A stretch of 53,863 nucleotides of DNA from Acidimicrobiia bacterium (GCA_030064765.1 JASJEG010000004.1:1-53863), one strand, 5' to 3'. Shown: positions 16,447-25,570, counted from the stretch's first letter. The notes: a model not told the origin generated them from the sequence alone. Program-made: numbers and translations.

Positions 16447-18189
16447 TCAGCCGGTCTGGGCGATCACGGCGTCGCCGGATTCGTTGCCGGCGCACGGAGG
16501 TTCACCCTGTTTCCGCTGTGCGGTCGGCGCATTGGGGAGACGGAGCCGGAAGTGGCTCCACTCTCCGTCATAGGCGTACTCGAGCTCGCCTCCCATGGCG
16601 CGAGCGAGGTTGCGCGATATGTAGAGCCCCAGGCCAACCGACTCGACGTTCGTGGTGGGCGCATGAGCGGACTCGTATGGCTCGAACACCGATCGTCGTT
16701 TCTGCACGGGGATGCCCATGCCATCATCGGCGACTGACACTTCGGTCCAACCCGCGCCCTCGGCGAAGTCGATCCGCACCTTTGACCCTCCGTACCGCTT
16801 GGCGTTGGTGAGCAGGTTGCGCAGGATCTGACGGACCCGTTGTGGGTCGGCCAGCGCGTGACCGGGGTCACCCCGGGTCGATGCCTCGATCCCCGTCGAT
16901 TCCATGACCTGTTCGACCAGGCAACGAAGGTCGACTTCCTGGCGGTGGACGGTAACGCTCCCGATGTCGCTGCGGGCCGCGACCAGGAGATCCTCGACGA
17001 TCCCGGTGAGCTCGTCGGTCTGTTCCACCAGCATGTCCATCAGACCTTCGCGCTCCACGGGGGTGAACTGGCTGAGCTTGTCGTGGAGCTCGTATGCCAA
17101 CCCGGATACCACCGTCAAGGGGGTGCGCAACTCGTGAGAGACCGATGCCAGGAACCGGTCCTTGTCCTCAGCCCGTCTGCGCAGCCGGTCCAGTCTCTTG
17201 CGCTCCCGCTGTCGCTCGATGAGTAGCCAGCCGGCCAGGACAACGAGGAAGACCACGGCTGCGGCGATCGCCGGAGTAACCCACCAAGCTGCCCCGGTCA
17301 GTTCGGCCAGCGCTTCTTCAGTTGGCGCAATCGCCAGCGACCAGGTTGTGCCCGGTAGTTCCAGTGGATAGAGACGGGTGTTGGGCCCGGTGACGTGAGC
17401 GACCTCGGCACCGGGTGGGATGGCCTCCCAGGAGACGTTGTCGAGGATCGTTCTGTCGAGCTCCGGCAGCACCAGTTGCTCGACCATCATCGCTACAACT
17501 AGGCCCCGGGGCCTCTCATCTGATGGAGCAACGGGGACAGATGCGAAGAACACGCGGTCGAGCGTGACGAAGGCAAGATCGAGGGTGGTGAAGCCGCTGA
17601 AAGTAGGTATGTCGACGTCGAGCGCCCGCGCAATGTCCGCTCGCCACGCTGGATCGAATCCGGCATCCAGGCCCGGTCCGATGTTGGCGATCTCCGGATC
17701 GTTGGCGATGGCGCTGCGGATCGTGCTGCCGAGAGCGAAGTATCGGACCGGGTAGAAGGCCTCCCTTCCGTCTCGCTCCACTGGCGCCGGCTCCGCTTGC
17801 TCGTCGATCCCGAACACGTAGTAGTCGTCGTCCAGCGACTGTTGTGTTGCAGCTGTGTGGGCGTCAAAATCGGCGGACTTCAGCTCGGTCAGATAGCCAA
17901 CGCCAACAGCGCTGGCGGTGCCATCGATACGGTCGACAAACGCCTCAAACTGAGTCTTGTCCGGGTTCGATTGCTCGACAAACGCGGCCACCGCTTCGAG
18001 GTCGGTAGTCACGCCACCCAGCGACTCCGTTACCACCTCGGTGACCAGCTCGGCCTGGCTGTCGGTCCACTCTGCAACGCGGTCGCTCCTGGAGTTGACT
18101 TCGAAGGCCGATGCAATGGCGAACGCCAGCAACACAACACAGATCAGGATGAGAACTGTGAGCGGACGTCGTCGCACCTGTGGCTTCAT
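16447..18189 (-). CDS. CHASE-domain sensor histidine kinase 1 of 3
   Basis: A 580-residue membrane kinase. TM1 is at about residues 9-28. An extracellular CHASE domain follows (FVDRIDGTASAVGVGYLTEL, YPVRYFALGS), then TM2 at about 303-325, HisKA with the phospho-acceptor His in LASVSHELRTPLTVVSG, and HATPase_c with N-box ILRNLLTNAKRYGG, VADDGMGIP and VGLGLYISRNLA. CHASE domains sense small extracellular ligands; those of plant receptors bind adenine-derived cytokinins. No response regulator is adjacent. It starts 7 nt after a sigma-28-like -10 box. It is a tandem paralogue of the next two genes, with separate promoters rather than one operon. Confidence 0.92.
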   Translation of the reverse strand: MKPQVRRRPLTVLILICVVLLAFAIASAFEVNSRSDRVAEWTDSQAELVTEVVTESLGGVTTDLEAVAAFVEQSNPDKTQFEAFVDRIDGTASAVGVGYLTELKSADFDAHTAATQQSLDDDYYVFGIDEQAEPAPVERDGREAFYPVRYFALGSTIRSAIANDPEIANIGPGLDAGFDPAWRADIARALDVDIPTFSGFTTLDLAFVTLDRVFFASVPVAPSDERPRGLVVAMMVEQLVLPELDRTILDNVSWEAIPPGAEVAHVTGPNTRLYPLELPGTTWSLAIAPTEEALAELTGAAWWVTPAIAAAVVFLVVLAGWLLIERQRERKRLDRLRRRAEDKDRFLASVSHELRTPLTVVSGLAYELHDKLSQFTPVEREGLMDMLVEQTDELTGIVEDLLVAARSDIGSVTVHRQEVDLRCLVEQVMESTGIEASTRGDPGHALADPQRVRQILRNLLTNAKRYGGSKVRIDFAEGAGWTEVSVADDGMGIPVQKRRSVFEPYESAHAPTTNVESVGLGLYISRNLARAMGGELEYAYDGEWSHFRLRLPNAPTAQRKQGEPPCAGNESGDAVIAQTG

Positions 18190-18196
18190 TACTCAT

Positions 18197-18223
18197 GTGT
18201 CGGCACAAGAGGTACCGAGGTAA
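18197..18223 (-). promoter_or_regulatory. Sigma-28-like promoter of CHASE kinase 1
   Basis: Minus strand TTAC (18223-18220), 15 bp, GCCGACAC (18204-18197). The ATG at 18189 begins 7 nt after the box. Confidence 0.6.
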
Positions 18224-18256
18224 ACCAACAAATGGATGACGGTGCGGCGTGAGGGT

Positions 18257-20020
18257 CTACTTGACGGCCACTGCAGGTGCCGCGCCCGATCCCCCGCGGG
18301 TTTGGCCAATGCTGACCCGATCACCGGTGGGTAGCGGCCTCAGCCGGAGGCGGAAGTGGCTCCACTCCCCGTCATATACGTATTCCAGATCTCCCCCCAT
18401 GGCCTGCGCCAGGTTGCGCGAGATGTACAGGCCGAGGCCAACTGAGCGCACGTCGCTACTCGGTCGATGTGCCGAGCGATAGGGGTCGAAGATCACATCG
18501 CGCATCTCTCTGGGCACACCATCTCCATTGTCGGACACGGTCACTTCGACCCAGTCTGTTCCCTCCGAGAAGCCGACCCGCACCTCTGGCCCGCCGTACC
18601 GCTTTGCATTGGTGAACAGGTTGCGCAGGATCTGCCGGACCCGCTGCGGATCTCCGTAGGCCGGAACGGGATCACCACGACGGCGCACGGTGAGGTCCGA
18701 TGTCTGGGCTGCATTGTCCACCTCGGCACCAACGTCGACCTCGCCGTAGTGAATGGCCACCTTGCCGATGTCGCTGCGGGCGGCGACCAGAAGGTCTTCA
18801 ACGATCGCGGCGAGCTCTTCGGTCTGGTCCATGAGCATCGTCATCAGTTCGACGCGCTCCTCGTCACCGAACGATTCGGGTTGGTCTGTGAGCTCGTGGG
18901 CGAGACCCGAAACAACCGTGAGCGGGGTGCGCAACTCGTGCGACACGGAAGCAAGGAAGCGGTCCTTGTCGTCTGCAATCTGGCGGAACTGGACCGCACG
19001 GTTGTGTTCGGTACGGCGGTCGATCAGGAGCCATACCGCCAGGATCGCAAGTCCCACGAGAGTCGCTGCGATCGATGCGATGGCCCACCACGGCAGTCCT
19101 TGCAGGTCCGAGAATGCTTCGTCGGTGGGGGCAACCGCAACGGACCAGGTGGAACCCGGCAGCGCCACCGGGAAGATGCCGGCATGCTCCGAGTCGACGA
19201 ATGCCGGTGTGTCGCCCTCGGCGATGATCTCCCACTCGACCTGCTGGAGAGCTGATGTGGTCAGCTCCGCCACGAGAAGCGGTTCGAGCATCATCGCCAT
19301 GACCATGCCTTGCTTGGATCCGTCATCATCTTCGACAGGTACCGAGACGAAGAAGACGCGGTCCAGGGCGAGGTCGCCAACTCGGAGCGATATGAACTGC
19401 GAGATCGATGGGCCATCACGGGCAATGGCGGAGGTGATATCTGAACGCCATCTCGGGTCGAAGCCGGCATCGAGACCTAGCACCAGCTCGCTCCCGATCG
19501 GTTCGTCTGGCACCGCTGCCCTGATCAGGTTTCCAACTGCAAAGGCCTGGACCGGGTAGAAGACATCGCGACTGGTCAGATCTGTGGGTGCGGCATCCAT
19601 GAAGAACAGGTTGTCATCTGAGCTCTCGTCATCTGGGAATCCCCAGATCTCGTACCAATCGCCGTGGACGGCCCTTTGTGAATCGACGAAGTCGTAGATC
19701 TCGCTTGCGGAGACCTCGGTCAAGTAGCCATACCCCACCGCGCTGTCGGTTCCCTCGATGCGATTGGTGAAGCTCTCGAACGTACCCGGGTCGGAGCCGA
19801 TCTCCTCAACGAACGCAGCTACCGCTTCGACGTCGGCGATGACGCCATCGACGGCCTCTTGCATCACCTGCTCGATCACAGCCGCCTGCTCAGCCGTCCA
19901 GTTGGTCACGGCGGTGCGCGTGGAGATAGATTCCACCGCCGCAGCGACCACAAAGGCAACCACGACGAGGAGAATCAAGCCCATCAGTAGGATCCTGCGC
20001 GACCCCTTCGGTGATTCCAT
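18257..20020 (-). CDS. CHASE-domain sensor histidine kinase 2 of 3
   Basis: A 587-residue paralogue of the flanking kinases with the same layout. It has TM1 at about 9-30, CHASE (FTNRIEGTDSAVGYGYLTEV, YPVQAFAVGNLIRAA), TM2 at about 313-335, H-box LASVSHELRTPLTVVSG, N-box ILRNLFTNAKRYGG, SDNGDGVP and VGLGLYISRNLA. The cytoplasmic halves of the three kinases are far more alike than the sensor halves, which suggests duplication followed by diversification of ligand specificity. Unlike its neighbours it carries an acidic insert (PDDESSDDN) in the CHASE region. Own sigma-28-like promoter, predicted leaderless. Confidence 0.92.
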   Translation of the reverse strand: MESPKGSRRILLMGLILLVVVAFVVAAAVESISTRTAVTNWTAEQAAVIEQVMQEAVDGVIADVEAVAAFVEEIGSDPGTFESFTNRIEGTDSAVGYGYLTEVSASEIYDFVDSQRAVHGDWYEIWGFPDDESSDDNLFFMDAAPTDLTSRDVFYPVQAFAVGNLIRAAVPDEPIGSELVLGLDAGFDPRWRSDITSAIARDGPSISQFISLRVGDLALDRVFFVSVPVEDDDGSKQGMVMAMMLEPLLVAELTTSALQQVEWEIIAEGDTPAFVDSEHAGIFPVALPGSTWSVAVAPTDEAFSDLQGLPWWAIASIAATLVGLAILAVWLLIDRRTEHNRAVQFRQIADDKDRFLASVSHELRTPLTVVSGLAHELTDQPESFGDEERVELMTMLMDQTEELAAIVEDLLVAARSDIGKVAIHYGEVDVGAEVDNAAQTSDLTVRRRGDPVPAYGDPQRVRQILRNLFTNAKRYGGPEVRVGFSEGTDWVEVTVSDNGDGVPREMRDVIFDPYRSAHRPSSDVRSVGLGLYISRNLAQAMGGDLEYVYDGEWSHFRLRLRPLPTGDRVSIGQTRGGSGAAPAVAVK

Positions 20021-20027
20021 TACCTAA

Positions 20028-20054
20028 CTATCGGCAGCCCATTCGAGCGGTAAA
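20028..20054 (-). promoter_or_regulatory. Sigma-28-like promoter of CHASE kinase 2
   Basis: Minus strand TTTA (20054-20051), 15 bp, GCCGATAG (20035-20028). The -10 box is identical to that of fliC. The ATG at 20020 begins 7 nt after the box. Confidence 0.65.
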
Positions 20055-20067
20055 GGCTGGCTGCCGG

Positions 20068-21786
20068 TTAGCCGGGTATCGACGCAACCGGTCGCGGCGA
20101 GTCCTGCTGCTCGGTTCTCGAATCGACCGCCGGGAGGCGAAGCCGGAAGTGGCTCCATTGGTCGCGACGGGTGTAGTCGAGATCGCCGTTCATCGCCCGG
20201 GCGAGGGCGCGGGACACGTAGAGGCCCAAACCGACCGATCCCGTCCCGTTCCTCGAGGCGTGGGCCGACTCGTATGGTTCGAAGACCAACTCACGCTTCG
20301 CCGCCGGGATCCCCTCCCCGTTGTCCGAGACGATGGTCTCGACCCAGGGGCCTGCGACGCTGACTTCGACCCGGACCTCGTCTCCGCCGTAGCGGATTGC
20401 GTTGGTGAAGAGATTGCGCAGGATCTGTCGCACCCGTTGCGGGTCGGCAAGAGCGATGGCGGGATCGCCGCTGACTTTGGGCACGGCATCGACAACGCGA
20501 AGGGCTACCTCGAGCTCGGCCATCACATCGACAGGCTGGCTCGCCACTGTCACGCTGCTGATGTCGCTCCTCGCAGCAATAAGCAGGTCCTCGACTATTG
20601 CACTGAGCTCGTCGGTTTCGTCAACGATCATTGAATGCAGAGTTCCGATTTCGTCCGGTTCGAAGTCCAACGGTCGGTCCCGTATCTCATTTGCCAGGCC
20701 GGAGACCACAGTCAACGGTGTTCGTAGCTCATGAGAAACGGTGGCAAGGAACCGGTCCTTCTCCTCGGCCAGCGCTTTCAAGTTGACCGAGCGGTTCCGC
20801 TCGCGACGTCTATCGACGAACAGCCACAGTGACACTGCGGCGAGGGTCATGGCTACCGCCACCGCGAGCCCGGTGGTCCACGGTGGCCGCCCCTCCAGTT
20901 CGGCGAGCGCCTCGTCCGTCGGCGCCACTGCGAGTCGCCACGGCGCGTTGGGGACGTCCAGGTCGAAGAAGCTGACATTGGCGGACTGGATCCGTTCGGG
21001 CGCACCGCCAATGGGCACAACCTCCCATTGCACATCGTCGAGGATGCGAGTTTCGGCGTTAGCGAGTAGCAGCGGTTCCAGCATCACGGAGGCGACGACT
21101 CCTATCGGCTCGCCACCGTCTGGGCCGACCGGAACCGACGCAAAGAACAAGCGGTCAAATCTGAAGGAGGCGGCCTCGATCCCGAAGAAGGACGAGAGGT
21201 TGCGCCCATCGGCCTTGATCGCAGTAGTCACCAGAGCTCGCCAGGCAGGGTTGTAGCCGGCATCGAGTCCCAGTCCCAGTTCGGGGATCGATACATCGTC
21301 ACCCAGCAGGGGACGAATCAGGTCGCCGAATGCAAACAACTGGATCGGGTAGAACTCAGTACGTCCGGTGCGGTCGAGGGGCTCAGGGAAGGCGGTCTCC
21401 GGAGCGAGGCCGAGGAAGTCGTAGAACTCGCCAAGTGTTGCCCGCCGTTCCGCAATGTGAGCTTCGGCCTGGTCCGCTGGCACATAGTCGAGGTATCCGA
21501 TGCCGATCGAGTTTGACGTTCCCTCAATGTGATCGACGAAGCTCTGGAAGGATGCGGGGGAGGGGCTGCCGTAGGTTATGTACGCAGCCATTGCCTCGAG
21601 ATCGTCAAACGCGTCGTCGAGAAGATCCTGCACGACCGATTCCACGACTTCGGATCGTCCCTGAGTCCACGTAGCGACTTCGGCGCGGTAACTGGCAGCG
21701 TCTAGGAGCGCAGCAGCAACCCCCGAGCCCACCACGAGGATGACGAGCGCGAGTACGAAGAGACGCCGCTTCGCTGGATTGTCCAC
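20068..21786 (-). CDS. CHASE-domain sensor histidine kinase 3 of 3
   Basis: A 572-residue third tandem paralogue, starting at a GTG. TM1 is at about 9-27, CHASE follows (FVDHIEGTSNSIGIGYLDYV, YPIQLFAFGDLIRPL), then TM2 at about 303-325, H-box LATVSHELRTPLTVVSG, N-box ILRNLFTNAIRYGG, SDNGEGIP and VGLGLYVSRALA. All catalytic boxes look intact. Note VESVVQDLLDDAFDDLEAMAAYI just after TM1, a helix conserved in all three that probably links TM1 to the CHASE core. No partner regulator is next to it. It starts 7 nt after a strong TTAA-N15-GCCGACAT site. Confidence 0.92.
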   Translation of the reverse strand: MDNPAKRRLFVLALVILVVGSGVAAALLDAASYRAEVATWTQGRSEVVESVVQDLLDDAFDDLEAMAAYITYGSPSPASFQSFVDHIEGTSNSIGIGYLDYVPADQAEAHIAERRATLGEFYDFLGLAPETAFPEPLDRTGRTEFYPIQLFAFGDLIRPLLGDDVSIPELGLGLDAGYNPAWRALVTTAIKADGRNLSSFFGIEAASFRFDRLFFASVPVGPDGGEPIGVVASVMLEPLLLANAETRILDDVQWEVVPIGGAPERIQSANVSFFDLDVPNAPWRLAVAPTDEALAELEGRPPWTTGLAVAVAMTLAAVSLWLFVDRRRERNRSVNLKALAEEKDRFLATVSHELRTPLTVVSGLANEIRDRPLDFEPDEIGTLHSMIVDETDELSAIVEDLLIAARSDISSVTVASQPVDVMAELEVALRVVDAVPKVSGDPAIALADPQRVRQILRNLFTNAIRYGGDEVRVEVSVAGPWVETIVSDNGEGIPAAKRELVFEPYESAHASRNGTGSVGLGLYVSRALARAMNGDLDYTRRDQWSHFRLRLPAVDSRTEQQDSPRPVASIPG

Positions 21787-21793
21787 CCAGATA

Positions 21794-21820
21794 ATGTCGG
21801 CTCGAGGAGGTGCCCCTTAA
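21794..21820 (-). promoter_or_regulatory. Sigma-28-like promoter of CHASE kinase 3
   Basis: Minus strand TTAA (21820-21817), 15 bp, GCCGACAT (21801-21794), the same boxes as at flbD. The GTG start at 21786 begins 7 nt after the box. Confidence 0.7.
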
Positions 21821-21830
21821 CGGATGAGAC

Positions 21831-22391
21831 TCACTCCGGTGCGAGGCTGCTCTGGCTCACGAGCCTTGCCCGGCTGGCGTAATCAAACCCCGGTTGGATC
21901 ATCCACATGAAGGCAAGCCCGGATAGGGCAGCAAGGATGATCTCGGCACGGGCCACCGCCGCTTCCTCGTCCATTTCGGGGTGCTCCCGGCCGATGGCGG
22001 CGGCAAAGCGCGCCACCCGACGCTGATGATGGCCGATGATCTGATCGCCCAGCGAACCGTTGGTGGCCCCGGAAATGGCGATCTTGAGATAGACCCGTGC
22101 AACTTCGGGTTGTCCGGTGATGAAGAGGATGAAGGCCTCGATCAGTTCGCGCAGGGAATCAGGGACGTCTTTGTCCGGGTGGGGGTCGACAGCCCGGATC
22201 GCGTCCTTCACCACCTGCATCACTGCGTCGTCCTTGGACTCGAACAGGTTGTAGAAACTGCCCGCACGCACGCCGGCTCGATCACAGATTGCCTTCAGGG
22301 TGGTGCCTTCGAGCCCCACCTCGCCCAGCAACTCGCGAGTCGCCTCGAGGATGCGCTCCTCGGTGCGAATGCCCGCCTGATATCGAGCCAA
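21831..22391 (-). CDS. TetR-family repressor of acyl-CoA metabolism
   Basis: A 186-residue regulator. Helix-turn-helix: RTEERILEATRELLGEVGLEGTTLKAICDRAGVRAGSFYNLFESKDD (about residues 8-55). The C-terminal helical domain contains a long stretch with LIEAFILFITGQPEVARVYLKIAI. The start is a TTG at 22391 preceded by GGAAGGG; the longer frame to 22448 enters the likely operator. It is divergent from a large acyl-CoA dehydrogenase gene, which suggests it controls that gene in response to acyl-CoAs; the ligand is inferred from context only. Confidence 0.85.
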   Translation of the reverse strand: MARYQAGIRTEERILEATRELLGEVGLEGTTLKAICDRAGVRAGSFYNLFESKDDAVMQVVKDAIRAVDPHPDKDVPDSLRELIEAFILFITGQPEVARVYLKIAISGATNGSLGDQIIGHHQRRVARFAAAIGREHPEMDEEAAVARAEIILAALSGLAFMWMIQPGFDYASRARLVSQSSLAPE

Positions 22392-22445
22392 GATCCCTTC
22401 CTTTCCTTTTCCACCATAGCCGGATCGAGCCAAACTTAGAGCATT

Positions 22446-22461
22446 CACTCAAAATAGAGTG
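22446..22461. promoter_or_regulatory. Palindromic operator between divergent TetR and acyl-CoA dehydrogenase genes
   Basis: CACTC-AAAATA-GAGTG is a perfect interrupted palindrome. It overlaps an AT-rich promoter region (TATAGT at 22462-22467 for the plus strand; TATTTT for the minus strand) and so could block both directions. Confidence 0.6.
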
Positions 22462-22515
22462 TATAGTCAAAATCGAATGCGGTGAGTCCGCGTCCGGCTA
22501 GCCACGGGGTCTGTC

Positions 22516-24321
22516 ATGAGCCACTACAAGACGAACCTGCGAGACATCAAGTTCAACCTCTTCGAGGCATATAACACTCAGAACTACATGGGTGAGGAGC
22601 CGTTCACCGACATGGACGAGGAGACCGCCCGTCACATGCTCGACGAGATTGGCCGGTTTGCGGTCGAGGAGTTCGCCGCCAGCTTCGAGGACGCCGATCG
22701 GAACCCGCCCGTGTTCGAAGACGGCGAGATCAAGCTTCCGCAGAGCCTCAAGGATTCACTCAACGCGTACTTCGAGGCGGGCTGGGACAGCCTGTTCCGC
22801 CCGCAGGAACTCGACGGCGTTGCCGCTCCCTCCTCACTGCGGTGGGCCGTGCAGGAGATCCTGGTTGGAGCAAACCCCTCGGCGTTTCTGTTCATCGGCA
22901 CCCTGATGGCGGTCGTTCTCAACGAAGTTGGCACGCCGGAACAGATCGAGCGCTTCGTCAGGCCGGCGCTGGACAACAACTGGGGTGGGACGATGGTGCT
23001 CACCGAGCCCGATGCCGGCTCGGACGTCGGCGCCGGAACGACGAAGGCCATCCCGGTCGATGAGGACGCAGGGGTTTACCACCTGGAGGGAGTGAAGCGG
23101 TTCATAACCTCTGGAGACCACGACGCATTCGAGAACATCATTCACCTGGTGCTGGCGCGTCCCGTCGGTGCCGGTCCGGGCACCAAGGGCCTATCGATGT
23201 TCATTGTTCCCAAGTTCCTGGTCAACGAGGACGGCTCGATTGGCGAGCGGAACGGTGTTGTTGCCACCAATCTCGAGAAGAAGATGGGTATCAAGGCGTC
23301 GACCACGACCGAGCTGACCTTTGGAATGGATGATCCGTGCGTTGGTTATCTGGTCGGCAACTCGCACGACGGGATTCGGCAGATGTTCCAGGTCATCGAG
23401 CGCGCCCGCATGTTGATTGGGACCAAGGCAGTCGCAACTCTCTCAACCGGCTACCTGAACTCCCTGGAGTATGCCAAGGAGCGCGTGCAGGGCGCCGATC
23501 TCACCCAGATGCTGGACAAGACGGCGCCGCGGGTCGAGATCATCCGGCACCCCGACGTACGCCGCATGCTGATGCTGCAGAAGTCCCATGTCGAGGGCTT
23601 GCGGGCTCTCCTGTACTACACCGCCTGGGTGCAGGACCAGAAAGAGCGGTTCCCCGACGATGACATGTGGGCCAAGCGCGACGACCTGCTACTGCCGCTC
23701 GTCAAGGGCTATTCATCGGAGAAGGCCTACGAGCTGCTGTCGACTTCGCTTCAGGTGTACGGGGGATCCGGGTTCACTACCGACTACCCGATCGAGCAGT
23801 ACATCCGGGACACCAAGATCGACACCCTGTATGAGGGGACGACTGCGATCCAGGCGCTCGATCTGTTCTTCCGCAAGATTGCCCGAGATCAGGGTCAGGC
23901 CCTCATGGCGCTTGCCGGCGAAATGCTGGAGACGGTCAAGGGTGGTCCCGAGGAGCTGGCCGTCGAGCGCGAGCTGCTCGGTAAGGCTCTCGAAGCGACC
24001 CAGGAGCACGTGGGCGCGATGGTCGGCCACCTGATGGGCGCGGCGCAGGATCCCGGCGGCATGTACAAGCTCGCGCTTCATGCCAATGCGCTGCTGGAGA
24101 GCGCATCCGAGGTCACGATTGGCTGGCTGCTGCTGCGGCACGCCGAGGTCGCGCTGGACGCGCTGCCCGAAGCCGAGGCTCGCGACAAGGCGTTCTACGA
24201 AGGCAAGATCGCATCGGCGCGGTTCTTCGCCCGTCATGCGCTACCCAAGGCCAAGACCCGCCAGCTCGAAGCGACTCGGGAAGACGGTGCGTTGATGGAG
24301 ATGGCCGACGAAGCGTTCTAG
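22516..24321 (+). CDS. Large acyl-CoA dehydrogenase (FadE5-type)
   Basis: A 601-residue acyl-CoA dehydrogenase of the large actinobacterial class. It has a FAD/substrate segment MVLTEPDAGSDVGAG and a beta-domain ITSGDHDAFENIIHLVLAR. The C-terminal helical domain contains YGGSGFTTDYPIEQYIRDTKIDTLYEGTTAIQ, whose Glu in YEGT is the catalytic base. A C-terminal extension of about 130 residues follows, as in mycobacterial FadE5 and its relatives. It oxidises acyl-CoA to enoyl-CoA in beta-oxidation. The N-terminal 60 residues (YKTNLRDIKFNLFEA) match the second dehydrogenase at 51934-53715 (YRPPLRDIRFVLDHI), so the two are paralogues. Probably controlled by the divergent TetR. Confidence 0.92.
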   Translation: MSHYKTNLRDIKFNLFEAYNTQNYMGEEPFTDMDEETARHMLDEIGRFAVEEFAASFEDADRNPPVFEDGEIKLPQSLKDSLNAYFEAGWDSLFRPQELDGVAAPSSLRWAVQEILVGANPSAFLFIGTLMAVVLNEVGTPEQIERFVRPALDNNWGGTMVLTEPDAGSDVGAGTTKAIPVDEDAGVYHLEGVKRFITSGDHDAFENIIHLVLARPVGAGPGTKGLSMFIVPKFLVNEDGSIGERNGVVATNLEKKMGIKASTTTELTFGMDDPCVGYLVGNSHDGIRQMFQVIERARMLIGTKAVATLSTGYLNSLEYAKERVQGADLTQMLDKTAPRVEIIRHPDVRRMLMLQKSHVEGLRALLYYTAWVQDQKERFPDDDMWAKRDDLLLPLVKGYSSEKAYELLSTSLQVYGGSGFTTDYPIEQYIRDTKIDTLYEGTTAIQALDLFFRKIARDQGQALMALAGEMLETVKGGPEELAVERELLGKALEATQEHVGAMVGHLMGAAQDPGGMYKLALHANALLESASEVTIGWLLLRHAEVALDALPEAEARDKAFYEGKIASARFFARHALPKAKTRQLEATREDGALMEMADEAF

Positions 24322-24334
24322 GTAATGCTTCGGC

Positions 24335-25504
24335 CTAGAGGCTGATCAGCGGCCCGAATACCGAGACCAGCCCGATACTGACAACGCCGACGGACGCAGC
24401 GGCAGCAATCCCGACGACAAAGGGTTTCAAACCGAGACCCTTCAACTGCGCCAGCGAAGTACCGAGTCCGACGGCCGCCATTGCCGTTGCCAGGGTGTAC
24501 TCGGCGGCTGTGCGAATCCAATGAGTCAGATCTCCCCATGTTTCGGCTCCCCAGAGACCGAATGCGTTGCCTCCCCCATCAACCGCGGCATCGCCGATCG
24601 AGCGGATTGCGGCCATGACGACGAATCCGATGATGAAGACCGGGAACATGTCACGCATCCGTGTGCCGGTGCCGGCATCCTCACCGTTGCGGGCAAGGTT
24701 GCGGGCATAGAGATAGGTGACTCCGGGGATCACCAGGATCATCATCACGTTGCGAACGAGCTTGGCGACGACGGCGACGTCGGCGACGCTCGGCGTAGCT
24801 GTGACGTTGAAGGACTGGTCGTAGATGAGGCCGGCTCCGGCTACCTGTGCGGTTTCGTGGATTGACGTCCCCAGGAACAGACCGGTGTTGGCGATGTCCC
24901 CAGCGAAGATCAGATCGCCGAGGAAGGGATAGAGAAGCATGGCGGCGATGCCAAAGATGGTGATGTTGGCAACGGCATAGGCCACCTCCTCTTCCTTGGC
25001 TCGCAATCCCGGGGCAGCGGCGACGATGGCGGTTGCCCCACAGATGCCTGTGCCGATGGCGATAAGCGCTCCGAGCCGATCGGACAGCCCGAGGCGGCGG
25101 GTCGCAGCGATGGCAACGATGAGCCCCGTGGCCACCGCACCAACTACGACCGGGATTCCAAACCCTCCGATCTCGAGCACGTCGCCAAGGCTGAGCCGGA
25201 TGCCGAGCAGGATGATGCCCAGCCGCAGCACCTTCTTGAGAGAGAACTGAAGCCCGGGGGAGAAACGGTCTCCGAGCCCGACGGTATTGCGGATGAGCAT
25301 GCCGAGCACGATGGCAACCAGGATGAATGAGATGAGCCCGTCGAACCCGAGCGCGGCATTGACCAACTCGGCCAGTACGGCGGAAGCGACGACCACAGCC
25401 AGAGCAAGAAGAACCCCGGGGATCAGGCTGGGGATCTGATCGCGGGTTGTTCCCAGCAGCAGGTTCTCGATGAACCCGGGTTGTCGGTCGCTGGTTGTCT
25501 TCAT
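24335..25504 (-). CDS. YeiH-family putative sulfate/anion exporter
   Basis: A 389-residue membrane protein with about 10-11 hydrophobic segments and hallmarks of the YeiH/UPF0324 family. These are LGMLIRNTVGLGDRFSPGLQFSLKKVLRLGIILLGIRLSLGD, IGTGICGATAIVAAAPGLRAKEEEVAYAVANITIFGIAAMLLYP, and GTSIHETAQVAGAG with a conserved His. The family is annotated as a sulfate exporter on limited evidence. It ends 13 bp from the convergent acyl-CoA dehydrogenase gene and has no obvious functional link to it. Confidence 0.88.
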   Translation of the reverse strand: MKTTSDRQPGFIENLLLGTTRDQIPSLIPGVLLALAVVVASAVLAELVNAALGFDGLISFILVAIVLGMLIRNTVGLGDRFSPGLQFSLKKVLRLGIILLGIRLSLGDVLEIGGFGIPVVVGAVATGLIVAIAATRRLGLSDRLGALIAIGTGICGATAIVAAAPGLRAKEEEVAYAVANITIFGIAAMLLYPFLGDLIFAGDIANTGLFLGTSIHETAQVAGAGLIYDQSFNVTATPSVADVAVVAKLVRNVMMILVIPGVTYLYARNLARNGEDAGTGTRMRDMFPVFIIGFVVMAAIRSIGDAAVDGGGNAFGLWGAETWGDLTHWIRTAAEYTLATAMAAVGLGTSLAQLKGLGLKPFVVGIAAAASVGVVSIGLVSVFGPLISL

Positions 25505-25570
25505 GGGATCTCCGCTGGAAGGGGTTCCATTCTTGCAGACGACGACGCCGTGAACCCAATCAGGGTGGGG

